A DNA stretch of 64,000 nucleotides from Dactylosporangium sucinum. Lineage in GTDB: Bacteria > Actinomycetota > Actinomycetes > Mycobacteriales > Micromonosporaceae. Below the pieces are notes generated by a model that saw nothing but the letters and a program-made list of their open reading frames with translations, did no database searches and was not told where the DNA came from. Shown piece by piece: positions 34,669 to 43,555 of the stretch (its first letter is position 1; each line of letters starts with the position of its first letter). The stretch lies in contig NZ_BMPI01000009.1 of NCBI RefSeq assembly GCF_014647515.1, positions 175,324 through 239,323 of the forward strand. The letters run 5' to 3'. The position numbers and the translations under genes were made by a program.

Positions 34669-36033
34669 TTAAGAGGACGATGAGAGCGGGGCCGCGGGGA
34701 GGTCGACGACGAACGACGCGCCGCCGCGGGCGTTGTTCGCCGCCAGGATGGTGCCGCCGTGGGCCCGCACGATCGACAGGGCGATGGCCAGCCCCAGGCC
34801 GGCGCCCGCGCCGCTGCGCGACTCGTCGGCGCGGTGGAAGCGCTCGAAGATGTGCCGCTCGGCGCCCGGCGGGATGCCGGGGCCGTCGTCGGCCACGTTG
34901 AGCTGGGTCGACGGGCCGCGCTGGGTCACGGTGACCCAGACGTTGCCGCCGTCCGGGGAGTACTTCACGGCGTTGTCGACGAGAATCCAGACCAGCTGCG
35001 CGAGGGCGTCGGCGGCGCCGCGCACCGGCGGGGCCGGGGTGAGCGCGCAGTGGACCTGCCGCGCCGGGTGGAGCGTGCGCGCCTGCCGGCACACGTCGTC
35101 GACGATCTCGCCGAGATCGACGGCGGCCATCGCGGGTTGCTGGCCGGCATCGGCGCGGGCCAGGGTGAGCAGCTGCTCGACCAGCCGGCTCATCCGGGCG
35201 CTCTCGCCCTCGATGTCGCGCAGCGCCGCGTCCCGGTCGGCCGGGGCCGCGTCCGGGTGCCGCAGCAGGAAGCCGGCGTTGTTGCGGACCGTGGTGAGCG
35301 GGGTGCGCAGCTCGTGCGACGCGTCCGCGACGAACCGGCGCTGCGCGGCCAGGCTCCCCTGCAGCCGGTCCATCATCGCGTTGAAGGCGCCCGTCAGGCG
35401 GCCGACCTCGTCGTGGGCCGGCGCCGGGGGCAGCCGCCGGGACGGGTCGGCGCCGACCTCGGCGACGAGGGTCGTGAGCTGCCCCAGCGGGCGCAGCGCG
35501 CGGCCGGTGACCAGCCAGGTCGCGCCCGCGGCGGCGAGGAAGGCGAGCACGGCGACCACGCACACGAGCACGAACAGCCCCCGGCGGTCGTCGCGGACGC
35601 GCTGGGTGGTCTGCATGGCCGCGACGTACCCGCCGTCCACGGGCCGCACCGCCACCCGCACCGGCACCCCGGACGCGACGGCGACGGTGGTGCGGTCGGC
35701 GGACCGGGCGATCCGGGGGATGCTGCCGTCGATGTGGCCCGTGCTGTACAGCGGGCGCCCGCCGGCGTCGTAGACCGCGATGACGACGTCGGTCGCCGTG
35801 CGCAGGTCGAGCGCCGCCGGGCCGGGCGCGCCGGCAGCGGGCGGCGCCGGCAGCGGAGCGGGCGTATCGTGCGCGAAGGTGGCCGCGGCGGACTCGGCCC
35901 GCGCGGCCAGCGCCTTGTCCTGCGTCGCGGTCGTGCCCGCCGCCAGCAGCAGGAACACCGCCGTGCAGAACGCGCCCAGGACCAGGCCCACGATCGCCAG
36001 GCCGAACAGCGTGACGCGCAGCCGGATGGTCAC
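34669..36033 (-). CDS. Two-component sensor histidine kinase
   Basis: 454 aa from GTG 36033, overlapping the response-regulator stop as GTGA. One helix (about 7-30) and a second (about 160-182) bracket a periplasmic sensor of about 130 residues with a PDC-like strand pattern (TDVVIAVYDAGGRPLYSTGH). HAMP (ALRPLGQLTTLV) follows. H-box: DASHELRTPLTTVRNN with the phosphorylated His. N-box: ILVDNAVKYSPDGG. G1 DDGPGIP, F-box IFERFHRAD, G2 GAGLGLAIALSIV complete an HPK1-type kinase. It will phosphorylate the regulator encoded just upstream. Confidence 0.93.
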   Translation of the reverse strand: MTIRLRVTLFGLAIVGLVLGAFCTAVFLLLAAGTTATQDKALAARAESAAATFAHDTPAPLPAPPAAGAPGPAALDLRTATDVVIAVYDAGGRPLYSTGHIDGSIPRIARSADRTTVAVASGVPVRVAVRPVDGGYVAAMQTTQRVRDDRRGLFVLVCVVAVLAFLAAAGATWLVTGRALRPLGQLTTLVAEVGADPSRRLPPAPAHDEVGRLTGAFNAMMDRLQGSLAAQRRFVADASHELRTPLTTVRNNAGFLLRHPDAAPADRDAALRDIEGESARMSRLVEQLLTLARADAGQQPAMAAVDLGEIVDDVCRQARTLHPARQVHCALTPAPPVRGAADALAQLVWILVDNAVKYSPDGGNVWVTVTQRGPSTQLNVADDGPGIPPGAERHIFERFHRADESRSGAGAGLGLAIALSIVRAHGGTILAANNARGGASFVVDLPAAPLSSSS

Positions 36034-36692
36034 CGCAGGACGTATCCGACGCCGCGGACCGTGTGCAGCAGGCGCGGCTCGCCGCCCGACTCCAGCTTCG
36101 CGCGCAGGTAGCCGACGTAGACGTCGACCACGTTGCTCGCCGTGCGGGCCGGCAGGCCCCACACCGCGGCCAGCAGGACGGACCGGCCGAGGACCCGGCG
36201 CGGGTGGCACAGGAAGTGCTCCAGCAGCGCGAACTCCTGGGCGGTCAGCTCGACCGGGCGGGTGCCCCGGCGGCACTCGTGCGCGGCCCGGTCGAGGACC
36301 AGGTCGGCGAAGGAGAGCACGTCGGACGCGGGCGCGCGGCGCAGCAGGGCCCGCACCCGGGCCAGCAGCTCGTCGTAGTCGAACGGCTTGACGAGGTAGT
36401 CGTCGGCGCCGGTGTCCAGGCCGGCCACCCGGTCGGCCGGGGCGTCGCGCGCGGTGAGCATGAGCACCAGCGGGCCGCCGCCCGACGCGCGGAGGCGGCG
36501 GCAGACGGCCAGGCCGTCGAGGCCGGGCAGCATGCGGTCGAGGACGACCAGGTCGACGCCGCCGGCGGCCGCGGCGTCGAGGGCGGCCGGGCCGTCGTGG
36601 GCGAGCGTCACGCGGTACCCCTCGTACCGCAGCGCCCGGCCGACGGACGCGGCGATCGGCTCGTCGTCGTCGACGACCAGAACGTGCACCAC
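36030..36692 (-). CDS. OmpR-family response regulator
   Basis: 220 aa. The receiver has the acidic pair VVDDDEP, phosphoacceptor Asp in LVVLDRMLPG, Thr in MLTARD and Lys in YLVKPFDYDE. The winged-helix effector is about 125-220 (ELTAQEFALLEHFLCHPRRV ... SNVVDVYVGYLRAKLE ... VRGVGYVLR). Start GTG 36692. It is first in an operon with the kinase. The gene diverges from a small ORF and the C1 condensation gene, so it could in principle control them, but no direct repeat was identified as its site. Confidence 0.93.
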   Translation of the reverse strand: MVHVLVVDDDEPIAASVGRALRYEGYRVTLAHDGPAALDAAAAGGVDLVVLDRMLPGLDGLAVCRRLRASGGGPLVLMLTARDAPADRVAGLDTGADDYLVKPFDYDELLARVRALLRRAPASDVLSFADLVLDRAAHECRRGTRPVELTAQEFALLEHFLCHPRRVLGRSVLLAAVWGLPARTASNVVDVYVGYLRAKLESGGEPRLLHTVRGVGYVLR

Positions 36693-36725
36693 GCGGCCAC
36701 GCTATCGGACGCAAGCCGGGCCCAC

Positions 36726-36836
36726 ATGCTGCGGCACCTCGGCTACGTGTTCGGTCGGGGGTACCTCAACTCGCGCCCGCCGCCGCCGGACGACCTAGCC
36801 GCCCTCGTCCGCCCGGCCACCGCGCGCGTGGCGTGA
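36726..36836 (+). CDS. Possible 36-aa peptide upstream of condensation protein C1
   Basis: ATG 36726 to TGA 36836. It begins MLRHLGYVFGRGYLNSRPPP, then PDDLAALVRPATARVA. There is no Shine-Dalgarno, which weakens the call. Support is positional: like the two peptide genes near 54 kb it stands just upstream of a stand-alone condensation gene and is followed by hairpins (TCATCGA/TCGATGA, 36837-36861; GCGTGC/GCACGC, 36862-36878). It shares no clear sequence with those peptides. Confidence 0.35.
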   Translation: MLRHLGYVFGRGYLNSRPPPPDDLAALVRPATARVA

Positions 36837-36903
36837 TCATCGATACGATCCACGTCGATGAGCGTGCGCGGGGCACGCCGCGAGGGTCGGGAGGCCGGCG
36901 TTG

Positions 36904-38220
36904 GTGGAGCGGATACGCGTCCGGTTCGAGGGTGACGGCGCCGGCACCGGCGGCCTCGCGTGGGGGCAGCAGCAGGTCTGGCAGGCGATGATCGAGCTCG
37001 GCTCGTCGATGGCCATGGGCGGCGTGGTGCCGGTGCAGGACGGGCGCACGGCCGGCGACTTCGCCGAGGAGCTGCGGTTCTTCATGAGCCGGTACGGGGC
37101 GATGCGCTCGCTGTTGCGCTTCGGCCCGGGCGGTCCGGCGGACGTCACCCTTGAGGTCTTCGGCACCGGCGAGGCGACCCTGGAGGTCCACGACGCCGCG
37201 CCCGCCGAGGACCCGGCCGCGGTCGCCGCCGCGCTGCTGGCCGAGTGGCGGGCCCGCCTCTTCGACTACGCGAACGAGTGGCCGATCCGGATGGCCGTCG
37301 TCCGCGCCGCGGGCGCCGTGACGCACGTGGTGGTGCTCGTGTGCCACCTGGCGACCGACGGCGCCGGCCTGGCGACGATGATCCGCGAACTGGGCGAGCG
37401 CGACCCGGCGACCGGGCAGCCCGCCCGCCCGTACAGCGCGATGCAGCCGCTCGACCTGGTCGCCACGCAGGCGTCGCGGGCCGCGCAGCGGCAGTCGGAC
37501 AACGCGCTGCGGTACTGGGAGGGCCACCTGCGCACCGTCCCCACCCGCCGCTTCACCTCCCACGGCGAGCGCCCGGGCCCGCGCTTCCGGCGGGTGGTGT
37601 GGCAGTCGCGCGCGCTGCACCTGGCCGCCGACCGCTTGGCCGCCGCGCTCGGCACCGACCCGGGCGCGGTCCTGCTGGCGGCGTACGCGGTGGCGTTCGG
37701 CCGGGTGACGGGCTCGCACCCGTTCGTCACCCAGGTGATCGTCGGCAACCGCTTCCGCTCGGGCCTGGCCGACCTGGTGAGCCCGCTGGCCCAGAACGGC
37801 CTGGTGGTGATCGACGTCGCGGGCGCCACCCCCGCCGAGGCGGTCGAGCGGGCCCGGCAGGCGTCGATGAGCGCCTCGAAGTACGCGTACTACGCCCCCG
37901 GCCCGCGCGCGGAGCTCATCGAACGGGTGTCCCGCGAGCGCGGCGAACCGGTCGCGCTGGGCGTGCTCTGGAACGACCGCCGCGGCAACGTACCGCGGTC
38001 GGCCGCCTCCGACGAGCACCCGGAGGAGTCCCGGGTGATCGACGAGCAGGCGCTCCCGTTCTTCAACGAGGAGCTGATGCTGAACGTCGACGACGTCCCG
38101 GACACCGTCCAGATCACCACGGAGATCGACACGTGGTCGCTCCCGATCGAGGGCCTGCACGCCCTGCTGAAGGAGATGGAGACCTTCACCGTGGAGGCGG
38201 CCAGCCAGCCGGTCTCCTGA
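36904..38220 (+). CDS. Stand-alone condensation-domain protein (C1)
   Basis: 438 aa from GTG 36904 (TTG 36901 also possible; GGAGG precedes both). It is an NRPS condensation/PapA-type fold. The active-site motif is CHLATDG (His147), which keeps the second, catalytic His and the DG of HHxxxDG but not the first His. Other landmarks are TGGLAWGQQQVWQAMIELGS at the N-terminus, RYWEGHLRTVPTRRF, and VGNRFRSGLADLVSPLAQNG. There are no adenylation or carrier domains. Such free-standing proteins join acyl or aminoacyl thioesters to an amine or alcohol. It is paralogous to C2 at 52.3 kb (shared LTWGQ/LAWGQ, RHWE/RYWE, SNRFR/GNRFR). Confidence 0.85.
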   Translation: MERIRVRFEGDGAGTGGLAWGQQQVWQAMIELGSSMAMGGVVPVQDGRTAGDFAEELRFFMSRYGAMRSLLRFGPGGPADVTLEVFGTGEATLEVHDAAPAEDPAAVAAALLAEWRARLFDYANEWPIRMAVVRAAGAVTHVVVLVCHLATDGAGLATMIRELGERDPATGQPARPYSAMQPLDLVATQASRAAQRQSDNALRYWEGHLRTVPTRRFTSHGERPGPRFRRVVWQSRALHLAADRLAAALGTDPGAVLLAAYAVAFGRVTGSHPFVTQVIVGNRFRSGLADLVSPLAQNGLVVIDVAGATPAEAVERARQASMSASKYAYYAPGPRAELIERVSRERGEPVALGVLWNDRRGNVPRSAASDEHPEESRVIDEQALPFFNEELMLNVDDVPDTVQITTEIDTWSLPIEGLHALLKEMETFTVEAASQPVS

Positions 38221-38221
38221 A

Positions 38222-38524
38222 TCAGCGCCGCAGCCCGTATGCGGCAACGATCGCGCGGGCCAGGTCGGGCTCCTGGTCCGCATGGAGATACCCGATCAGG
38301 CGCCCCACATCCGCCTGCGGCACGGTCGCCACGTTGTCGCAAGACACGACGGAAGGGCGATCGACGCCATTGCGAGCGCCGAGGACGACCTCGGTCGACA
38401 ATCCCCGGATGCTCGTCGTGATCGGCGCTACCGTGACCCGGCGCAGATGCGGCAGGATCTGCGGTCGGGTCAGCACGAGCGCCGGCCTGAGCTTGTCCAT
38501 GTGCACGAGATGGATTGGCCGCAT
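38222..38524 (-). CDS. MazF/PemK-family endoribonuclease toxin
   Basis: 100 aa starting at ATG 38524, sharing one base with the antitoxin stop (TGATG). The SH3-like MazF core is visible: MDKLRPALVLTRPQI, RRVTVAPITTSIRGLSTEVV, GVDRPSVVSCDNVATV. The N-terminus is shorter than usual, with only a remnant of the GDI-x-W-V-D-L strand (PIHLVHMDK). MazF toxins cut mRNA at specific short sequences when the antitoxin is degraded. The pair is complete, so it is probably functional; the short N-terminus leaves some doubt about activity. Confidence 0.85.
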   Translation of the reverse strand: MRPIHLVHMDKLRPALVLTRPQILPHLRRVTVAPITTSIRGLSTEVVLGARNGVDRPSVVSCDNVATVPQADVGRLIGYLHADQEPDLARAIVAAYGLRR

Positions 38525-38763
38525 CAGTCAATATCCATGGATTGCCGCACGGACCAAGACGCCATGCCGTCGAAGTCGTCCCGATCGTCACCCTGGAGCG
38601 CGGCGTAGATGCGTGCGTCCCGCTCGGCCATGTGCTCCTGGCGGTCACGTTCCAACGCACGGAGAACGACGGCCGCCCGGCTCCGGGCCGCACCCGCGGC
38701 AACCAGGGCGTCGACATACTCGACGATCTCGTCGGGAAGGCGAACGGCGATCTGCGTCGTCAT
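38524..38763 (-). CDS. Ribbon-helix-helix antitoxin
   Basis: 79 aa from ATG 38763 (MTTQIAVRLPDEIVEYVDAL). A longer frame to 38808 exists, but the strand residues TQIAVRLP are the natural RHH beginning. Residues 2-45 form the DNA-binding ribbon-helix-helix; the acidic C-terminus (YAALQGDDRDDFDGMASWSV) should wrap the MazF-like toxin. Translation is coupled to the toxin. RHH antitoxins normally repress their own promoter upstream of 38763. Confidence 0.83.
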   Translation of the reverse strand: MTTQIAVRLPDEIVEYVDALVAAGAARSRAAVVLRALERDRQEHMAERDARIYAALQGDDRDDFDGMASWSVRQSMDID

Positions 38764-38885
38764 ACCTGCATGGTACCGAGATGGGATGCAAGCCGGTAGC
38801 AATGTCATGGCGCTAAACTAGAGGCCATGTGGCCCTAATACCAAGTCACGTGGAGCAGGTGATCGGGAGCGGGCAAGATGGCTGC

Positions 38886-39635
38886 ATGGACGTCACGTGG
38901 TGGGGGCACGCTACCTGCGCCGTCCGGGACCGGGGGACCACCATTCTCACCGATCCCGTGCTGCGCAACCGGCTCGCGCATCTGCATCGGCGGCGCGGGC
39001 CGCGGCCCGTCCTCGCCGAGGCGCCGGACGCCGTGGTCATCTCGCACCTGCACGGCGACCACTGTGATCTTCCCTCGCTGCGCATGCTCCCCGTGACCAC
39101 CACGCTGATCGTGCCCAAGGGGGCCGGCGGGTTCGTCGGAGCGCGGACCGGTGGCGGCCGGCGGGTCGTCGAGCTCGCGCCCGGGGACGAGACCAGCGTC
39201 GGGGAACTCACCGTCCGGGCCGTCCCGGCCAGCCACGACGGCGGGCGGACGCCGAAGTCGCGCGTGCGGGCGATCGCGGTCGGGTACGTGATCAGCGGCA
39301 GCCGGTCGGCCTGGTTCGGCGGGGACACCGGACTGTTCGACGAGATGAAGGACATCGGGCCGGTCGACCTGGCGCTCGTGCCGGTGTGGGGGTGGGGCTG
39401 GACGCTCGGGCCCGGGCACCTCGACCCCGCCGGGGCGGCCGAGGCGATGCGGCTCGTCGGGCCGGCGCGGGCGGTGCCGATCCACTGGGGCACGCTCTGG
39501 CCGGTCGGGTGCGGGCGGGTGCGGCCGGACCGGTTCGTGCGGCCCGGCGACGAGTTCGCCGCGTTCACCGCGACCGCGGCGCCGCGGACCGCCGTCGACG
39601 TGCTCGCCCCCGGCGGAAGCATGAGCCTGGCGTGA
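38886..39635 (+). CDS. MBL-fold metal-dependent hydrolase (UlaG/NAPE-PLD-like)
   Basis: 249 aa. The metal-binding motif is HLHGDHCD (about 57-64), with WWGHATCAV at the N-terminus, ASHDGG, FGGDTGLF (bridging Asp) and PIHWGT as the last His. The 'L' branch with W-x-G-H near the start includes L-ascorbate-6-phosphate lactonases and N-acyl-phosphatidylethanolamine phospholipases. There is no signal peptide. The stop overlaps the start of a DedA-type membrane protein (GTGA), suggesting a link to membrane lipid metabolism (inference). Confidence 0.87.
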   Translation: MDVTWWGHATCAVRDRGTTILTDPVLRNRLAHLHRRRGPRPVLAEAPDAVVISHLHGDHCDLPSLRMLPVTTTLIVPKGAGGFVGARTGGGRRVVELAPGDETSVGELTVRAVPASHDGGRTPKSRVRAIAVGYVISGSRSAWFGGDTGLFDEMKDIGPVDLALVPVWGWGWTLGPGHLDPAGAAEAMRLVGPARAVPIHWGTLWPVGCGRVRPDRFVRPGDEFAAFTATAAPRTAVDVLAPGGSMSLA

Positions 39636-40225
39636 CCACGTTCGAGGGGCTGGTCGCGGGGCTCGCCGTGCTGTTCGGGATCGTAGCCGCCGGGTCGACC
39701 GTGCCGGTGCTGCCGACCGGGGCGGCGGTGAGCGCCACCGCCGTCGTGGCCGCGCACCGTAGCCCGCTGGCGCTGCTCGCCGTGGTCGCGGTCGGCGGGA
39801 TCGGGGCGTACTGCGGCGACGCCGTCACGTTCGCCATCTGCCGGGCCGGCGGCGAGGCGCTGACCCGCCGGCTGCGGATGCTGCGCCATCCGGTGCGGCT
39901 CACCGAGTCGATCCGCGAGCGGCTGCACCGCCGGCCGGTGACGGCGCTGCTCGTGTCGCGGCTCGTCCCCGGCGGGCGGATCCCGGTGCTGCTGACGGCG
40001 GCGATCGTCGGGCTGTCCTGGCGTACCTTCGTCGTCTCCAACGTCGCCGCGTGCGCCCTGTGGTCGGCGACGTACGCGGCGATCGGGCTGCTCGGCCGCA
40101 GCGTGTTCCCGCAGCCGTGGCAGGGCGTGGTGGCGGCGATCGTGATCGTGCTGGTCGTCACGCAGGTGGCGGGCTGGATCCGCAGCCGCCGCGAGGCCCG
40201 GCTCGCCGCGACGCCACCCGGCTAA
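39632..40225 (+). CDS. DedA/VTT-family membrane protein
   Basis: 197 aa from GTG 39632, overlapping the hydrolase stop. Five or so helices with the family core: PVLPTGAAVSATAVVAAHRS, GDAVTFAICRAGGEALTRRL, and SRLVPGGRIPVLLTAAIVGLSW, whose R-x-x-P-G-G-R is the conserved amphipathic re-entrant segment. DedA/TMEM41-like proteins move phospholipid or undecaprenyl-phosphate across the bilayer. Its 3' end overlaps the convergent methyltransferase gene by 4 bp. Confidence 0.88.
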   Translation: MTTFEGLVAGLAVLFGIVAAGSTVPVLPTGAAVSATAVVAAHRSPLALLAVVAVGGIGAYCGDAVTFAICRAGGEALTRRLRMLRHPVRLTESIRERLHRRPVTALLVSRLVPGGRIPVLLTAAIVGLSWRTFVVSNVAACALWSATYAAIGLLGRSVFPQPWQGVVAAIVIVLVVTQVAGWIRSRREARLAATPPG

Positions 40226-40995
40226 GCGAGGGCCTCGACGTAGATCGACTCGTCGTTGCGGAGCACCTGGTCGAGGTCGGCGACGTCCTGGCGGGCGCCC
40301 TCGCGGTAGGCGCGCACGGTGATCGACTCGTCGGCGAAGCCCGCCGCCGTCAGGGCGTGACGCAGCTCCGCCTCGTCGTAGAGCCAGCGGTGCCCGTAGA
40401 CGTAGAACAGCTGGTTGAACATGAACGCGCCGCGCGCCGGCATGGCGGGGGCGACACCGGTGAGCGCGCGGTTCATCCGGCGGCGGTGCTTGCCGAAGAA
40501 GCCGTCGCCGTTCACGTAGCTCTCGCAGTACACCTTGAGATCCGGCGTGGTGAGGCGCAGCAGGCCGCCCGGGCGGAGGATCCGCCGCACCTCGGTCAGC
40601 CAGGCGATGCCGACCGCGAGCGACACGTGCTCCACCAGGTGCTCGGCGAACACCCAGTCGACGGCGCCGTCGTCGACCGGCAGCGGCCCGGCGATGTCCA
40701 TCTCGGCGAAGTACGCGGCGTCGTCGACCCGGTACACGTGGCCGGGCTCGGTGCGGTTGCCGCTCGCGTCGGTGAGCGACACGAGGTCGGTGCCGAGGGC
40801 CTGCGGGTGGGCGGTCTTGAAGGCGGCGAACTCGATGCCGGTGACCCCGAGGCCGGCCAGGTGGTCCCGGGTGAGCCGGGGCTCCGACAGTACCGCGGAG
40901 ATCTTCTCCACCTTCGCGAGGTCCTCGGTGAAGAGGTCGACGGTGGCCGCAAGCTCCTGCGGATCCTCCCAGTTCCAGGGGCGATCGGCGATCAT
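40222..40995 (-). CDS. SAM-dependent methyltransferase-like protein
   Basis: 257 aa. The class I methyltransferase core is recognised by FAEHLVEHVSLAVGIAWLTEVRRILRPGG (post-motif region) and LLRLTTPDLKVYCESYV. The glycine-rich motif I is poorly kept (VTGIEFAAFKTAHPQALGTD), so SAM binding may be weak or altered. Targets are often glycans or cell-wall lipids in this branch. The ATG overlaps the stop of the membrane phosphodiesterase gene (ATGA). Its presence behind a large envelope enzyme supports a cell-envelope role (inference). Confidence 0.78.
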   Translation of the reverse strand: MIADRPWNWEDPQELAATVDLFTEDLAKVEKISAVLSEPRLTRDHLAGLGVTGIEFAAFKTAHPQALGTDLVSLTDASGNRTEPGHVYRVDDAAYFAEMDIAGPLPVDDGAVDWVFAEHLVEHVSLAVGIAWLTEVRRILRPGGLLRLTTPDLKVYCESYVNGDGFFGKHRRRMNRALTGVAPAMPARGAFMFNQLFYVYGHRWLYDEAELRHALTAAGFADESITVRAYREGARQDVADLDQVLRNDESIYVEALA

Positions 40996-43118
40996 GACGG
41001 CCCATCCCTTCGCGACGTGGAGAAAGCATCCAACCACGTCGAATGTTGATCCACAAGGGACGGTTGGCTCGGCTCGGCGGGGCCGCGCAGACCGAGATCG
41101 TCGAGCCACCGCACGAGTTGCCGGTGGACCGCGGCCGGGCCGACCGGCGCGCGGTCGTCGACCGGCCAGTCGGCCGGGTGGACGAGCACGGCCTCGGTCT
41201 GCCAGCCGCCGATCCCGCCGTGCGAGCCGACGAGCTCCTCGAACGCGGCGACCTCCTCGGTGCCGCCGTCGACCCGGCTGACCAGCACCAGGTCGCCGAC
41301 GTGGGCGGTGCGCTGGTGGGCGAGCAGGTCGGCGGCGGCGTGCGGCCCGAACGGCAGCAGCGGGTCGATCCCCTCCACCGTGCCGTCGCGCAGCCGGTGC
41401 CGGCCGCCGGCGCCGATCGCGACCGGCCCGTCGGTGGCGCAGTGGGCGACGACCAGCCCGATGCCGGGGTGCTTGGCCAGGCCGTCGACCAGCCCGGGCC
41501 GCCGCTCCTCGATCTGGTCGAGGTCGGCGCGGCCGGGGACGCCGGTGAGGTACAGCATCGCGAGGTTCCCCGACACCACGGTCACCACCTCGCCGCGCGG
41601 GCCGGCGGTCACCGGGCCGCACGAGCGGGTCTGGTTGGACACGCCGGCGAGCAGCGCGTTGGCCCGCCCCCAGTTCTCGTCGTTGGTGCCGCCCTCGACC
41701 GTGGCGGTGACCCCGCCGGCGAGGTCGTCGACGAGGCGTTCGAGGGTCACGCCGTACCGCTGGGAGAAGGTCGCCCCCTGGCTCTGCCCGTGGTCGGAGA
41801 GCACGACGATCTCGTACCGCCGCCCGGCCACCTCCGCCAGCCGGTGCAGCGTCCCGAGCACCCGGTCGAGCCCTTCGAGCGTCTGCATCGCCTCCGGGCG
41901 CAGCGGCCCGGCGTGGTGCGCGACCTCGTCGTAGTCGACGAAGTCGCAGAAGATCACCGGCGTGCCCTTGCTCATCTGCTCCGCGATCAGCGACACGTTG
42001 AGGTCGCGGAGCAGCACGTTGGTGACCGCGCGCAGGGCGACGTAGGCCGCCGTGCGCGGCACCCTGGGGTACACGTTGCGGAACCGCTGCCGGCGCGCCT
42101 GCTGGATCTCCTTGAGCATCTCGCCGACGGACAGCACGAGCGCGCGGGCGAAGCCGTACGGGCTGGCGACGAAGGCCAGGTAGCCGCGCGCCGACCGGCC
42201 GGGCAGCGCGGCGTTGCTGAACGTGAGGAGGCTGGTGGGCGCATCGCCGCTGAACACGTTGCTGATGCTGGCCCCGCCGTCGGCGAGCAGGCCCCGGCCG
42301 GTCGAGATGCGGGCCTCCACGTCGGCGGCGTCCCGGGGGCGGTTGGTGACGACCAGCCGTGCCTGGTCCTTCTCGTACCACCGGAAGGCCGGGATCTGCC
42401 CCTCCGACCCATGGAGGATCCCGGCCTGGCTGGCGGGCGTGGTCGCCGGCATCCCGGTGTGCCAGGGCACGAGCGAGTGCGTGCCGGTGCGCAGCCACTT
42501 GCCGAGGTTGGGCAGGTTGCCGGCCTTGACCGCCCAGCTCAGCAGCGGCGCCGACAACCCGTCGACCTGCACGAACAGCACGCCCGGCGCGGTCGGCGGG
42601 CGCCCGTCGTGGCGGCGGGCCATCTGGCGCAGCGCCTGGCCGAGGAAGACGTCCTCGCTCCCCGCGTCGGCGAGCCAGTTGACGAGCGCGGTGAGGACGG
42701 CGGCGAGCCAGCTGGCGACCCAGGCGTCGACGAAGCTGCCGACGCTCACCCCCTCGGTGATCTGCAGGGCGGTGAACATCACGACGGCCTGGATGACCAC
42801 GCCGAGCAGCAGCACCCCCAGCCCCCCGACGACCACCGCCACCCCGAGCAGCACCAGCCGCATGAGCGTGCCGATGACGGCGAGCAGGACGGTGAGCTCG
42901 AGGAGCGCCGCGGGGCCGCCGCTGGCCCGGACGCCGGGCAGCAGCCAGAAGGTGACGGCGAGGACGGCGAAGCTGGTGACGCCGCTGCGCAGGAGGGACT
43001 TCCCCCAGGCGACGGTGAGCCGCCAGTCACGCAGCAGGCGCACCCCGAAGCGGATGCGCCGCACCACGACGGTGGCCGCCAGGGCGCGCAGCAGCTTGGG
43101 GCTCACCGTGGGGCTCAC
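40992..43118 (-). CDS. Membrane-anchored alkaline-phosphatase-superfamily phosphodiesterase
   Basis: 708 aa starting GTG 43118. Four helices between about 45 and 150 resemble the phage-holin 4-2 type membrane module. The catalytic part (about 178-640) has VQVDGLSAPLL (metal Asp), a Thr-rich nucleophile region PATTPASQAGILHG, VDYDEVAHHAGP and VLSDHGQSQG, the metal-ligand motifs of type I phosphodiesterase/nucleotide pyrophosphatases. It probably cleaves phosphodiester or phosphoglycerol groups on the outer side of the membrane. It is the first gene of a two-gene unit with the methyltransferase. Confidence 0.87.
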   Translation of the reverse strand: MSPTVSPKLLRALAATVVVRRIRFGVRLLRDWRLTVAWGKSLLRSGVTSFAVLAVTFWLLPGVRASGGPAALLELTVLLAVIGTLMRLVLLGVAVVVGGLGVLLLGVVIQAVVMFTALQITEGVSVGSFVDAWVASWLAAVLTALVNWLADAGSEDVFLGQALRQMARRHDGRPPTAPGVLFVQVDGLSAPLLSWAVKAGNLPNLGKWLRTGTHSLVPWHTGMPATTPASQAGILHGSEGQIPAFRWYEKDQARLVVTNRPRDAADVEARISTGRGLLADGGASISNVFSGDAPTSLLTFSNAALPGRSARGYLAFVASPYGFARALVLSVGEMLKEIQQARRQRFRNVYPRVPRTAAYVALRAVTNVLLRDLNVSLIAEQMSKGTPVIFCDFVDYDEVAHHAGPLRPEAMQTLEGLDRVLGTLHRLAEVAGRRYEIVVLSDHGQSQGATFSQRYGVTLERLVDDLAGGVTATVEGGTNDENWGRANALLAGVSNQTRSCGPVTAGPRGEVVTVVSGNLAMLYLTGVPGRADLDQIEERRPGLVDGLAKHPGIGLVVAHCATDGPVAIGAGGRHRLRDGTVEGIDPLLPFGPHAAADLLAHQRTAHVGDLVLVSRVDGGTEEVAAFEELVGSHGGIGGWQTEAVLVHPADWPVDDRAPVGPAAVHRQLVRWLDDLGLRGPAEPSQPSLVDQHSTWLDAFSTSRRDGPS

Positions 43119-43193
43119 CGCCCAACATTACGTCCATCGGGCCGGATCACCTGATAACCGGCGAGGGTGACCCGGGTCGCACGAACGGGGTGA

Positions 43194-43436
43194 TCAGACG
43201 GCGCTGAGCTCGGCGTCCAGGGCGGCGGCGGGCTCCGCGGGCGGGGGCAGCACGGCGGCCGCGAGGCCCAGCAGGTCGTCGACGGCCGCCGCGTACCGCT
43301 CGGCGGAGCGGGCGGTCTCGACCGCGGCCGCCCAGCGCTCTCCGGGCCGGACCGGCCGGGGCGCGGCGAGCCGCATCCGGAGGGTGTGCATCTCGGCGAG
43401 GTGCGTGTCGAGCAGCAGGATGATGTCGTGGTGCAT
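43194..43436 (-). CDS. Small helical protein, function unknown
   Basis: 80 aa. The ATG at 43436 has GGAGG 7 nt upstream, which is the strongest reason to call it. Sequence MHHDIILLLDTHLAEMHTLR then an Ala-rich amphipathic helix pair (GERWAAAVETARSAERYAAA, VDDLLGLAAAVL). No family recognised. It lies 119 bp downstream of the 15-aa Lys-rich ORF on the same strand and could share its transcript. Confidence 0.65.
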   Translation of the reverse strand: MHHDIILLLDTHLAEMHTLRMRLAAPRPVRPGERWAAAVETARSAERYAAAVDDLLGLAAAVLPPPAEPAAALDAELSAV

Positions 43437-43555
43437 GGTGCGGCCTCCGGGCTGAACGGGACGGCGGTGGGGCGCGGGCCTGGATCGCGGGAGAGGATCG
43501 CGGGAGAGGATGGAGACCGCCCCCGCGCCGCGTGCGCGAGGGCGGACATCGACTG

